A DNA stretch of 64,000 nucleotides from Archivesica marissinica (taxonomy: Eukaryota > Mollusca > Bivalvia > Venerida > Vesicomyidae): assembly GCA_014843695.1 (NCBI GenBank), contig CM026390.1, forward strand, positions 2,209,114 through 2,273,113, written 5' to 3'. A program made the translations under genes and the position numbers. Below are positions 26,641-37,577 of the stretch, in pieces; the first letter of the stretch is position 1, and the number at the start of each line of letters is the position of its first letter. The notes beneath the pieces were generated by a model. The model ran no database searches, was not told where the DNA came from, and was given only the letters and a program-made list of their open reading frames with translations.

Positions 26641-27290
26641 ATAATACAAAATATGAACAAATGCCCCAAAATATGAACAAATGCCCCAACATGTAAACAA
26701 ATGCTACCCAAAATATGAATAAATGCCCCCAAAATGTATATAAATGCCCCCAAAATATGAACAAATACCCAAAGTATGAACAAATACCTAAAATATGATC
26801 AAATACCCAAAATATGATTAAACACCCAACATATGAACAAATACCCAAACTATGAACAAATACCCCAAACTATGAACAAATACCCCAAACTATGAACAAA
26901 TACCCCAAACATTGAACAAATACCCAAACTATGAACAAATACCCCAAACTATGAACAAATACCCCAAACCATGAACAAATACCACAAACTATGAACAAAT
27001 ACCCCAAACTATGAACAAATACCCCAAACTAAAAACAAATACCCCAAACATTGAAGAAATACACCAAACATTGAACAAATACCCCAAACTAAAATCAAAT
27101 ACCCCAAACATTGAAGAAATACCCCAAACATTGAAGAAATACGCTAAACTATGAACAAATACCCCAAATTATGAACAAATACCCCAAACTATGAACAAAT
27201 ACCCCAAACTATGAACAAATACCCCACATTATGAACAAATACCCCAAACTATGAACAAATACCGAACAAATACGCCAAACTAAATACAAT
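26641..27290. repeat. 20-bp minisatellite array
   Basis: Units of caaataccccaaactatgaa (20 bp). They are more divergent at the left end (atgcccc, aaatatgaa, missing or extra C) and more regular from about 26830 onward. About 32 units. Confidence 0.94.
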
Positions 27291-27308
27291 ATTGTTGTGC
27301 AAACGTCT

Positions 27309-30268
27309 ACTGTGCATGTACGGGCCTCAACGTGAATGCATGCTGTTCTAATAACTGTGCAAGTACGAGCCTCACCGTGAGTGCATGCTGTTCTAATAAC
27401 TGTGCAAGTACGAGCCTCACCGTGAGTGCATGCTGTTCTAATAACTGTACAAGTACGAGCCTCACCGTGAGTGCATGCTGTTCTAATAACTGTGCAAGTA
27501 CGAGCCTCACCGTGAGTGCATGCTGTTCTAATAACTGTGCAAGTACGGGCCTCAACGTGAGTGTATGCTGTTCTAATAACTGTACAAGTACGAGCCTCAC
27601 CGTGAGTGCATGCTGTTCTAATAACTGTGCAAGTACGAGCCTCAACGTGAGTGTATGCTGTTCTAATAACTGTGCATGTACGAGCCTCACCGTGAGTGCA
27701 TGCTGTTCTAATAACCGTGCATGTACGAGCCTCACCGTGAGTGCATGCTGTTCTAATAACCGTGCATGTACGAGCCTCACCGTGAGTGCATGCTGTTCTA
27801 ATAAATGTACAAGTACGAGCCTCACCGTGAGTGCATGCTGTTCTAATACATGTACAAGTACGAGCCTCACCGTGAGTGCATGCTGTTCTAATAACCGTGC
27901 ATGTACGAGCCTCACCGTGAGTGCATGCTGTTCTAATAACCGTGCATGTACGAGCCTCACCGTGATTGCATGCTGTTCTAATAACTGTGCATGTACGAGC
28001 CTCACCGTGAGTGCATGCTGTTCTAATAACTGTGCAAGTACGAGCCTCACCGTGAGTGCATGCTGTTCTAATAGCTGTGCAAGTACGAGCCTCACCGTGA
28101 GTGCATGCTGTTCTAATAACTGTGCAAGTACGAGCCTCACCGTGAGTGCATGCTGTTCTAATAACTGTACAAGTACGAGCCTCACCGTGAGTGTATGCTG
28201 TTTTAATAACTGTACAAGTACGAGCCTCACCGTGAGTGCATGCTGTTCTAATAACTGTACAAGTACGAGCCTCACCGTGAGTGCATGCTGTTCTAATAAC
28301 TGTGCATGTACGAGCCTCACCGTGAGTGCATGTTGTTCTAATAAATGTACAAGTACGAGCCTCACCGTGAGTGCATGCTGTTCTAATAAATGTACAAGTA
28401 CGAGCCTCACCGTGAGTGCATGCTGTTCTAATAACTGTACAAGTACGAGCCTCACCGTGAGTGCATGCTGTTCTAATAACTGTGCAAGTACGAGCCTCAT
28501 CGTGAGTGCATGCTGTTCTAATAACTGTGCAAGTACGGGCCTCAACGTGAGTGTATGCTGTTCCAATAACTGTACAAGTACGAGCCTCACCGTGAGTGCA
28601 TGCTGTTCTAATAACTATGCAAGTACGAGCCTCACCGTGAGTGTATGCTGTTCTAATAACTGTACAAGTACGAGCCTCACCGTGAGTGCATGCTGTTCTA
28701 ATAACTGTGCATGTACGAGCCTCACCGTGAGTGCATGCTGTTCTAATAAATGTACAAGTACGAGCCTCACCGTGAGTGCATGCTGTTCTAATAACTGTGC
28801 AAGTACGAGCCTCACCGTGAGTGCATGCTGTTCTAATAACTGTGCAAGTACGAGCCTCACCGTGAGTGCATGCTGTTCTAATAACTGTGCAAGTACGAGC
28901 CTCACCGAGAGTGCATGCTGTTCTAATAACTGTGCAAGTACGGGCCTCAACGTGAGTGCATGCAGTTCTAATAACTGTGCAAGTACGAGCCTCACCGTGA
29001 GTGCATGCTGTTCCAATAACTGTGCAAGTACGAGCCTCACCGTGAGTGCATGCTGTTCTAATAACTGTACAAGTACGAGCCTCACCGTAAGTGCATGCTG
29101 GTCTAATAGCTGTGCAAGTACGAGCCTCACCGTGAGTGCATGCTGTTCTAATAACTGTGCAAGTACGAACCTCACCGTGAGTGCATGCTGTTCTAATAAC
29201 TGTACAAGTACGAGCCTCACCGTGAGTGCATGCTGTTCTAATAACTGTGCATGTACGAGCCTCACCGTGAGTGCATGCTGTTCTAATAAATGTACAAGTA
29301 CGAGCCTCACCGTGAGTGCATGCTGTTCTAATAACTGTGCATGTACGAGCCTCACCATGAGTGCATGCTGTTCTAATAACTGTGCAAGTACGAGCCTCAC
29401 CGTGAGTGCATGCTGTTCTAATAACTGTACAAGTACGAGCCTCACCGTGAGTGCCTGCTGGTCTAATAGCTGTGCAAGTACGAGCCTCACCGTGAGTGCA
29501 TGCTGTTCTAATAACTGTGCAAGTACGAACCTCACCGTGAGTGCATGCTGTTCTAATAACTGTACAAGTACGAGCCTCACCGTGAGTGCATGCTGTTCTA
29601 ATAACTGTGCATGTACGAGCCTCACCATGAGTGCATGCTGTTCTAATAAATGTACAAGTACGAGCCTCACCGTGAGTGCATGCTGTTCTAATAACTGTGC
29701 CTGTACGAGCCTCACCATGAGTGCATGCTGTTCTAATAAATGTACAAGTACGAGCCTCACCGTGAGTGCATGCTGTTCTAATAACTGTGCAAGTACCAGC
29801 CTCACCGTGAGTGCATGCTGTTCTAATAACTGTGCAAGTACGAGCCTCACCGTGAGTGCATGCTGTTCTAATAACTGTACAAGTACGAGCCTCACCGTGA
29901 GTGCATGCTGTTCTAATAAATGTACAAGTACGAGCCTCACCGTGAGTACATGCTGTTCTAATAACTGTGCAAGTACGAGCCTCAACGTGAGTGCATGCTG
30001 TTCCAATAACTGTGCAAGTACGAGCCTCACCGTGAGTGCATGCTGTTCTAATAACTGTGCATGTACGAGCCTCACCGTGAGTGCATGCTGTTCTAATAAC
30101 TGTGCATGTACGGGCCACATCGTGAGTGCATGCTGTTCTAATAATGGTACAAGTACGAGCCTCAATGTGAGTGCATGCTGTTCTAATAACTGTACAAGTA
30201 CGAGCCTCAATGTGAGTGCATGCTGTTCTAATAACTGTGCAAGTACGAGCCTCAATGTGAGTACATGT
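27309..30268. repeat. 45-bp array open in several frames on both strands
   Basis: About 66 units of 45 bp with core gtgagtgcatgctgttctaa then taactgtgcaagtacgagcc. Because 45 is a multiple of three and the unit has few stops, long frames run on both strands. One is about 1030 codons on plus, reading ACCSNNCASTSLTVS repeats. Two are on minus, reading ARTCTVIRTACTHGE and LEQHALTVRLVLAQL. Recurrent variants include tgtgca/tgtaca, caagt/catgt, aactgt/aaatgt, cgagcc/cgggcc and caccg/caacg. No signal peptide, unique domain or splice evidence was seen, so I treat it as a minisatellite. Confidence 0.95.
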
Positions 30269-30398
30269 TTAGACATCGCCAATTTGACCCAACACCTCTC
30301 GCGTATATTAACACACGTTGCTAGGATTATCAGCTTACATGCAAACAGCTTTCACCTCAGGTACGCGCCGACAACAGTAGCGCTCACACATTTGGCTC
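30269..30398. other. Short spacer between 45-bp and 48-bp arrays
   Basis: Unique 130-bp sequence with nothing recognised. The plus-strand frame from the 45-bp array continues through it and ends in the next array. Confidence 0.6.
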
Positions 30399-30923
30399 GG
30401 ATAAAGTACCTTCATGGAAGCTGGGCCTAACTCGGATGTAAATGAAGGATAAAGTACCTTCATGGAAGATGGGCCTAACTAGGATGTAAATGAAGGATAA
30501 AGTACCTTCATGGAAGCTGGGCCTAACTCGGATGTAAATGAAGGATAAAGTACCTTCATGGAAGCTGGGCCTAACTCGGATGTAAATGAAGGATAAAGTA
30601 CCTTAATGGAAGCTGGGCCTAACCCGGATGTAAATGAAGGATAAAGTACCTTCATGGAAGCTGGGCCTAACTCGGATGTAAATGAAGGATAAAGTACCTT
30701 CATGGAAGCTGGGCCTAACTCGGATGTAAATGAAGGATAAAGTACCTTCATGGAAGCTGGGCCTAACTCGGATGTAAATGGAGGATAAAGTACCTTCATG
30801 GAAGCTGGGCCTAACTCGGATGTAAATGAAGGATAAAGTACCTTCATGGAAGCTGTGCCTAACTCGGATGTAAATGAAGGATAAAATACCTTCATGGAAG
30901 CTGGGCCTAACTCGGATGTAAAT
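30399..30923. repeat. 48-bp minisatellite array
   Basis: Eleven units of 48 bp (gataaagtaccttcatgg, aagctgggcctaactcgg, atgtaaatgaag) with only scattered single-base changes. Recently homogenised by appearance. The 138-codon minus frame simply reads the repeat. Confidence 0.95.
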
Positions 30924-30948
30924 CAGTATATAACGGCATACATTATTT

Positions 30949-30961
30949 ACCTTGTCAATAT
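30949..30961 (+). repeat. Left target-site duplication of SINE B
   Basis: accttgtcaatat, repeated exactly at 31254-31266. Confidence 0.92.
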
Positions 30962-31253
30962 ACAGACGGATATGTAGTCCAGTGGTAACACGCTGGACTG
31001 GTAATCCAGGGATCGCAGGTTCGATCCCCCGTCTGACCCTAATAAAATTAACAGTCTTTCAGATGGGACATTAAACCGAGGTCTCGTGTCGGTGCTTTAC
31101 ACCGTGCACGTAAAAGAACCAGAGGAGATTCTGGAATGGGTCTCTATCTGTATCATGCACTATCCTCCAAAATCTAAAATAACTAATCTCTTCAGGAGGC
31201 GTCGCTCATATGGGTAACCGGTAGCGACGATAAATAAACGTAAAAACACACAC
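30962..31253 (+). mobile_element. Complete SINE B, 292 bp, with tRNA-like head
   Basis: The first 73 bases fold as a tRNA. Acceptor cagacgg (30963-30969) pairs fully with ccgtctg (31029-31035). The anticodon stem ctgga/tccag holds loop ctggtaa, with GGT at anticodon position (Thr-like). The A box is tagtccagtggta and the B box ggttcgatcc. The unique body follows and the tail is aaataaacgtaaaaacacac. Perfect 13-bp target-site duplications flank it. It needs a LINE partner for mobility; which one cannot be said from this window. It is the best reference copy for the other two SINE B pieces and for the 34-bp array at 25242. Confidence 0.93.
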
Positions 31254-31266
31254 ACCTTGTCAATAT
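31254..31266 (+). repeat. Right target-site duplication of SINE B
   Basis: accttgtcaatat, identical to 30949-30961. Confidence 0.92.
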
Positions 31267-32169
31267 GCAGCATGCAGCATGCTAAGCGTTTGTAGCGACT
31301 AATGAGTTCAAACATTCTTCGATAGCGATTTTACATCAATGCGTTTCTGTTTCTAACGGGAAACGGAAAACAAAATAGCAACATAGATAAAAAAAAAGTA
31401 AACAGAGCGAGATATATATTATCTCCTAAACAAGTGTCTAGCACGCACGTGATGCTCAACGTAATCAACAGATGTCTTGACGCACACACTCAAAATAAAT
31501 ACAATTAGGTATCATATAAACATTAATAGTCGCCATCCGATGGGGCATGCGACCATACTATATTAATACCCACTATTCATTACTTATATTATATAATATG
31601 AATCACGAATCGCGCGTTAATAGTCTCCATCCGATGGGGTATACGACCATATGCGATATACCCACTATTCATTACTTATATTTACATTAATTATTCTTTT
31701 CAATGACACAAAGAAACATAATATTATAGCACAGTTTTCATTTACAATACATATAGTCCGCGTATTGCAGCATACCGAGTGTCGGAACGTGTAAATAGAT
31801 CATTCTTGGAACAGCGTAAGCCCTCTCTCTTGGGAAGAACGCTGTCCAACACTGCGAATGCGCATGCCCGTAACTTCGAGTACACATGTCAGCTGCATAT
31901 CATTAGTGAGGAAATTCATACGAAAATGGATACAAACAGCGCATATATACGTTCATCAGATAATGCAATAGTGATATAAATATTGCGAGGATATAAGGGT
32001 AGTTTGGATGCATGCAATATATGAAACTAAAACAAGAGAACTGGCATCTGCAAAGATAGGTTATACTAACACATTTTATCATTGATATTAAATAAAAACA
32101 TATGAAGTCCATGTACGTTTATTTGTTGACCTTAACACATGCCCGCATATATTTATTTATTTTTGAGTT
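31267..32169. other. AT-rich spacer with a 94-bp-offset duplication
   Basis: Mostly unique. A segment of about 70 bp beginning ttaatagtc at 31523 recurs at 31617 (tccatccgatgggg, ccactattcattacttata), with small differences. Short open frames at 31779-31979 (plus) and 31903-32112 (minus) overlap each other and have no recognisable motif. Confidence 0.6.
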
Positions 32170-32485
32170 TTTTTAAATATTTTTGTTTCTGAGCCAACAC
32201 ACTCTTTTTAATTACGACTACAGAGATATTTAGTCCATTGCAAATGTGTCCATCGAATCCACTTTGTTTCAATTGAAATAATAAACCTTCATGTCATACA
32301 TGATCGAACGCTTTTGCTATATCGCAGGTATATCATTATATTTTTATATCAAAATACACATTTTGTAGTAAATGTTTAATAATTGATAAACGTTGACTGA
32401 CTTGGAATACAAACCACATTGCTTCGTGTATTGTTAAAGTACATATAAGATCTTACATGATTCGTGATTTCATGCCCTATTTTAT
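32170..32485 (-). pseudogene. Fragment of a second LINE reverse transcriptase
   Basis: On the minus strand, about 32345 downward reads CDIAKAFDHV, a stop, then HEGLLFQLKQSGFDGHI. This is reverse transcriptase motif A and the following helix (usually D-x-x-K-A-F-D-x-V-W-H-x-x-L), with the Trp codon now a stop. Upstream, at about 32350-32420, frames with stops carry QCG...QLLNIYY, consistent with the preceding block. The element is broken by stops and frameshifts and only about 100 codons are visible. It differs in sequence from the LINE at 17780-19139. Non-LTR affiliation is firm to moderate; clade unknown. Confidence 0.68.
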
Positions 32486-32488
32486 GAA

Positions 32489-32690
32489 AGTGTGTGTTTT
32501 ACGTTTATTTATCGTCGCTACCGGTTGCCCATATGAGCGACGCCTCCTGAAGAGATTAGTCATTTTAGATTTTGGAGGATAGTGCAATGATACAGACAGA
32601 GACCCATTTCAGAATCTCCTCTGGTTCTTTTACGTGCACTGTGTAAAGCACCGACACGAGACCTCGGTTTAACGTCCCATCTGAAAAACT
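32489..32690 (-). mobile_element. SINE B copy lacking its tRNA-like head
   Basis: Begins on the left with the tail (gtgtgtgttttacgtttatt, tatcgtcgctaccgg) present once. It then matches the SINE B body to ccatctgaaaaactgtt at about 32690, where similarity stops before the tRNA part. 5' truncation is usual for incomplete target-primed reverse transcription. Unlike 25242-26124, the tail here is not amplified. Confidence 0.88.
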
Positions 32691-32983
32691 GTTAAATACA
32701 CAAGCAAATGGTAGTACAAGTACGTAAAACAACCCGTTCCACGACCGTACAAACACAGCCTATCAACGATATATTGCACAGCAATGCGGCTTTTCATGGG
32801 TCCACTTCCGTGTTTATTTTCGCAAACTTTCTGGGAGATTGAAGAGTATTCGGTATGTGTGGGTTTTGTTTTCCGTCTTTGAATTTTAAGATTCTGCAAT
32901 AATTCACCCCAATCTATTTCCATTTTAGCTCCATCTGTAGAGTGCAACTTGTTTGTGTGACCAATGTGCATATGAGCTTTCAT
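32669..32983 (-). CDS. Unrecognised 104-codon open frame
   Basis: The frame starts at 32983 with MKAHMHIGHTNK. The N-terminal about 75 residues are hydrophilic and basic (IQRRKTKPTHTEYSSIS), and the last about 30 residues are hydrophobic. The 3' end overlaps the truncated SINE B, so the real product, if any, would differ there. No domain, homologue or splice site is evident. It is not repeat-derived over most of its length, which is why it is listed; chance is the likelier explanation. Confidence 0.15.
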   Translation of the reverse strand: MKAHMHIGHTNKLHSTDGAKMEIDWGELLQNLKIQRRKTKPTHTEYSSISQKVCENKHGSGPMKSRIAVQYIVDRLCLYGRGTGCFTYLYYHLLVYLTVFQMGR

Positions 32984-33772
32984 TCAGTATGAAAATATCA
33001 ACTTTTGCAATTAGTTTGAACCAATATTTATATTGACTGGAGTAACAGGCATGTATACAGGCATGTATACAGCTGTACAGTTAATATACACACTTTTGAA
33101 CAAAGGCATGATGATTGACTTAGATTAGTGCAATTAACTCACTTCGCCCAAAGATCAACTGTACATTCTAACACGGCTCGGCATTTCGTCTGTATACGCA
33201 AAGAACGAATGTACCGTGTTTACATCTGCAAAAAAACATTGTTTACATAGCACGTGATGTCGAACGTGACCATATTGTACTGACATTTTTGTGACTTCAT
33301 TTACGCTTTCTAAGAAAAATAACACCAACTATTTTTGCGCTATTTAGATTTCTGGTCATGTTAGAATCGCAATAATATTTGTATGTGCGCTATTTATAGT
33401 GAAATAAAACACGGTTCGTCAAGCACGGTTTGTTATTCTGAGCGCTGGACTTAGGCCTATGGCCTTGCGTGGTTAACTCGTATGCCTCAGAACTCCAAAC
33501 CATATTTCATTCGCCAATAAATAACAGAAAGACAAATATTATTTACTAAATATACCTGGTGGTTTACAAAATGTATTAATCTATGTCTGACCTCGTCGGA
33601 ACCTGGCACTTCATTTATTAGTAATGATGACAATATTATATATAATTTCCTGCTCAGTAATGATACACGGTTGCAAGGTATTATAAGTTTAACTAGTACA
33701 ATGTGGAAGTATCGTGTGTAACGAGCCAACAGTAGAATGTGAAAGAAAGTAGTTGCTAAAGACAATTATATC
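32984..33772. other. Spacer
   Basis: Unique AT-rich sequence, with a small direct repeat at about 33050 (aggcatgtatac twice). A 92-codon minus frame (33487-33765) has no recognisable motif. Confidence 0.6.
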
Positions 33773-34160
33773 CTACTATCTCTAGGATTGCTGGAACTAC
33801 TTTCTCTAGAATTGCTGGAACTACTTTCTCTAGAATTGCTGGAACTACTTTCTCTAGGATTGCTGAAACTACTTTCTCTAGGATTGCTGGAACTACTTTC
33901 TCTAGGATTGCTGGAACTACTTTCTCAAGGATTGTTGGAACTACTTTCTCTAGGATTGTTGGAACTACTTTCTCTAGGATTGCTGGAACTACTTTCTCTA
34001 GGATTGCTGGAACTACTTTCTCTAGAATAGCTGGAACTACTTTCTCTAGGATTGTTGAAACTACTTTCTCTAGGGTTGCTGGAACTACTTTCTCTAGGAT
34101 TGTTGGAACTACTTTCTCTAGGATTGTTGGAACTACTTTCTCTAGGATTGCTGGAACTAC
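33773..34160. repeat. 24-bp minisatellite array
   Basis: Sixteen units of 24 bp (ctactttctctagg, attgctggaa) with few substitutions (attgtt, attgaa, tagaa). The plus frame reads Leu-rich LLELLSLG repeats because 24 is a multiple of three. Confidence 0.95.
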
Positions 34161-34408
34161 ATTTAAGTAGGGTTCTATCGTTCTATTGCATGCTGATTTA
34201 GGATTGCTTGATTGATTCCCAAGATGGTTATATTAGATCCAGTCAGCTAGCAAGTGTCTATGTCTGTGCTAACTCCACTAAAGTACATGTATGTGAGGCT
34301 CTATTTTTGGCTGACCCTAGCGGGTTATATTAAAGCATAAAAATAAAAACATCGACTTCCGCCAAAAAAAAACAAATAGCCGGTAATAGGTTAACAACCT
34401 TTCTGGAA
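34161..34408. other. Spacer
   Basis: Unique. ggctgaccctagcgggtta followed by AATAAAAA-rich sequence at about 34310-34350 could be a retroelement 3' end, but no second copy is in the window to test it. Confidence 0.45.
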
Positions 34409-34768
34409 AGTCGTGAAACCTCCGATATGTTGTTACGTTAATGGTGACATCTCTAACCGTGAATGTGCGAGGTAGTGAAACCTCCGATACGTTGTTACGT
34501 TAATGGTGACATCTCTAGCCGTGAATGTGCGAGGTAGTGAAACCTCCGATACGTTGTTACGTTAATGGTGACACCTCTAACCGTGAATGTGCGAGGTAGT
34601 GAAACCTCCGACACGTTGTTACGTTAATGGTGACATCTCTAGCCGTGAATGTGCGAGGTAGTGAAACCTCCGACACGTTGTTACGTTAATGGTGACATCT
34701 CTAGCCGTGAATGTGCGAGGTAGTGAAACCTCCGATACGTTGTTACGTTAATGGTGACATCTCTAACC
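34409..34768. repeat. 62-bp minisatellite array
   Basis: Five and a half to six units of 62 bp (gtgaaacctccgatacg, ttgttacgttaatggtgaca, tctctagccgtgaatgtgcg). Units differ at only one to three sites. Confidence 0.95.
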
Positions 34769-35106
34769 AGTACAATTAGAAATAGTGCGTCTGTATTTTA
34801 TTATGTTTGTCAGTAGTAACTCTACGCGGAATAACATATTACGTATTTAAAATGTCGTTAACATTGCATTTCAGTTTGTCTTCTACTTTGAAAAATTGAT
34901 CGACTCGATGAAGTTTATTAAATGGGAAAACTGTAGCCCAGATAAAACAGTCAGGCAATGTCATTCCAAAAAGGAAATTAAAGACGTCCTTGTTGGAACT
35001 GTGTAGTTGATTGCGCAACTATTCATAATTAAACTCCTATAAGTCAACAATCTGTAGTTTAAGACACGTGTGATTGAAGATAAGTGTTACAGGGAGTATT
35101 ACATAC
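34769..35106. other. Spacer
   Basis: Unique AT-rich sequence, no gene seen. Confidence 0.6.
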
Positions 35107-35940
35107 TGTGGAAGTCGTGAAGGGGCAGTGGAAGTCGTGATAGCGCAGTGGAAGTCGTGAAAGCGCAGTGGAAGTCGAGATAGCGCAGTGGTAGTCGTGA
35201 TAGCGCAGTGGTAGTCGTGATATCGCAGTGGTAGTCGTGATATCGCAGTGGTAGTTGTGATATCGCAGTGGTAGTCGTGATATCGCAGTGGTAGTCGTGG
35301 TAGCGCGGTGGTAGTCGTGATATAGCAGTGGTAGTCGTGGTAGCGCGGTGGTAGTCGTGGTAGCGCGGTGGTAGTCGTGATATCGCAGTGGTAGTCGTGA
35401 TATCGCAGTGGTAGTCGTGATATCGCAGTGGTAGTCGTGATAGCGCAGTGGTAGTTGTGATATCGCAGTGGTAGTCGTGATATCGCAGTGGTAGTCGTGG
35501 TAGCGCGGTGGTAGTCGTGATATAGCAGTGGTAGTCGTGGTAGCGCGGTGGTAGTCGTGATATAGCAGTGGTAGTCGTGGTAGCGCGGTGGTAGTCGTGA
35601 TATCGCAGTGGTAGTCGTGGTAGCGCGGTGGTAGTCGTGATATCGCAGTGGTAGTCGTGATAGCGCAGTGGTAGTCGTGATATCGCAGTGGTAGTCGTGA
35701 TAGCGCAGTGGTAGTCGTGATATCGCAGTAGTAGTCGTGGTATCGTAGTGGTAGTTGTGATAGCGCGGTGGTAATCGTGATATCGCAGTGGTAGTCGTGA
35801 TATCGCAGTGGTAGTCGTGATATCGCAGTGGTAGTCGTGATAGCGCAGTGGTAGTCGTGATATCGCAGTGGTAGTCGTGGTATCGCAGTGGTAGTCGTGG
35901 TAGCGCGGTGGTAGTCGTGATAGCGCAGTGGTAACCAGTT
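35107..35940 (+). repeat. 20-bp array of the SINE C A-box head
   Basis: About 41 units of 20 bp, cagtggtagtcgtgatagcg and close variants (tatcg, tagcg, tatag). Each unit junction spells tagcgcagtgg or a near form, which matches the Pol III A-box pattern. The leftmost units read gtggaagtcgtg as in the SINE C copy at 44754. The rightmost unit continues directly into a SINE C body at 35921. Confidence 0.93.
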
Positions 35941-36135
35941 CGCTTTAGTTGTGAGAGGCCCAGAGTTCGAGCCCAGCCGTAGCTGTTACGATTGTGTCCT
36001 TAGGCATCTCACATTCTATATTTCTTCTTCTCTCTCACTCGTGGGGATGTATTCCAGCAGGAATGAGGTATCCAGAGCGATTATTGTAATGTTGTAGAAA
36101 TGTATTTCGCAATCGAGCTAAAATAATTGTGTTTA
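35921..36135 (+). mobile_element. SINE C copy with Leu-like head
   Basis: tagcgcagtggtaacc (A box) is followed by an anticodon-arm-like ttcgc/gtgag stem with loop tttagtt (TAG, Leu-like). Next come the B box agttcgagccc, gttacgattgtgtccttagg, a pyrimidine-rich middle and the 3' part caggaatgaggt...aatcgagctaaaataa. It matches 44754-44970 along its length. No clear target-site duplication was found, perhaps because the 5' edge is buried in the array. Confidence 0.85.
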
Positions 36136-36196
36136 ATCTAAGTAAATAATGTTTCTGCCACGGTAACAGCTGTAGATTTAGTACACGTACTTACGT

Positions 36197-36577
36197 GTGT
36201 AGTTATCCATGTCCACCCGGCCTCTCCCACATTGTGTAGTTATCCATGTCCACCCGGCCTCTCCCACATTGTGTAGTTATCCATGTCCACCCGGCTTCTC
36301 CCACATTGTGTAGTTATCCATGTCCACCCGGCCTCTCCCACATTGTGTAGTTATCCATGTCCACCAGGCTTCTCCCACATTGTGTAGTTATCCATGTCCA
36401 CCAGGCTTCTCCCACATTGTGTAGTTATCCATGTCCACCCGGCCTCTCCCACATTGTGTAGTTATCCATGTCCACCAGGCTTCTCCCACATTGTGTAGTT
36501 ATCCATGTCCACCAGGCTTCTCCCACATTGTGTAGTTATCCATGTCCACCCGGCCTCTCCCACATTGTGTAGTTATC
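36197..36577. repeat. 37-bp minisatellite array cut by a gap
   Basis: About ten units (gtgtagttatccatgtccac, ccggcctctcccacatt), alternating ccggcctc and caggcttc versions. The array runs into the N gap, so its length is unknown. Confidence 0.95.
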
Positions 36578-37577
36578 NNNNNNNNNNNNNNNNNNNNNNN
36601 NNNNNNNNNNNNNNNNNNNNNNNNNNNNNNNNNNNNNNNNNNNNNNNNNNNNNNNNNNNNNNNNNNNNNNNNNNNNNNNNNNNNNNNNNNNNNNNNNNNN
36701 NNNNNNNNNNNNNNNNNNNNNNNNNNNNNNNNNNNNNNNNNNNNNNNNNNNNNNNNNNNNNNNNNNNNNNNNNNNNNNNNNNNNNNNNNNNNNNNNNNNN
36801 NNNNNNNNNNNNNNNNNNNNNNNNNNNNNNNNNNNNNNNNNNNNNNNNNNNNNNNNNNNNNNNNNNNNNNNNNNNNNNNNNNNNNNNNNNNNNNNNNNNN
36901 NNNNNNNNNNNNNNNNNNNNNNNNNNNNNNNNNNNNNNNNNNNNNNNNNNNNNNNNNNNNNNNNNNNNNNNNNNNNNNNNNNNNNNNNNNNNNNNNNNNN
37001 NNNNNNNNNNNNNNNNNNNNNNNNNNNNNNNNNNNNNNNNNNNNNNNNNNNNNNNNNNNNNNNNNNNNNNNNNNNNNNNNNNNNNNNNNNNNNNNNNNNN
37101 NNNNNNNNNNNNNNNNNNNNNNNNNNNNNNNNNNNNNNNNNNNNNNNNNNNNNNNNNNNNNNNNNNNNNNNNNNNNNNNNNNNNNNNNNNNNNNNNNNNN
37201 NNNNNNNNNNNNNNNNNNNNNNNNNNNNNNNNNNNNNNNNNNNNNNNNNNNNNNNNNNNNNNNNNNNNNNNNNNNNNNNNNNNNNNNNNNNNNNNNNNNN
37301 NNNNNNNNNNNNNNNNNNNNNNNNNNNNNNNNNNNNNNNNNNNNNNNNNNNNNNNNNNNNNNNNNNNNNNNNNNNNNNNNNNNNNNNNNNNNNNNNNNNN
37401 NNNNNNNNNNNNNNNNNNNNNNNNNNNNNNNNNNNNNNNNNNNNNNNNNNNNNNNNNNNNNNNNNNNNNNNNNNNNNNNNNNNNNNNNNNNNNNNNNNNN
37501 NNNNNNNNNNNNNNNNNNNNNNNNNNNNNNNNNNNNNNNNNNNNNNNNNNNNNNNNNNNNNNNNNNNNNNNNNNNNN
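36578..37577. other. Assembly gap, exactly 1000 N
   Basis: A run of N with a round length, so the size is a placeholder. Different arrays lie on its two sides. Apparent open frames across it are meaningless. Confidence 0.99.

Noticed and set aside
27309..30430. Giant repeat proteins of about 970 to 1030 codons on both strands
   Set aside because: Several frames on both strands are open because the unit is 45 bp. Most variants change residues in the plus frame, and there is no non-repeat domain.
30963..31035. Functional tRNA-Thr gene
   Set aside because: The sequence folds well but is continuous with a SINE body and tail inside one target-site duplication. A second copy has another anticodon.
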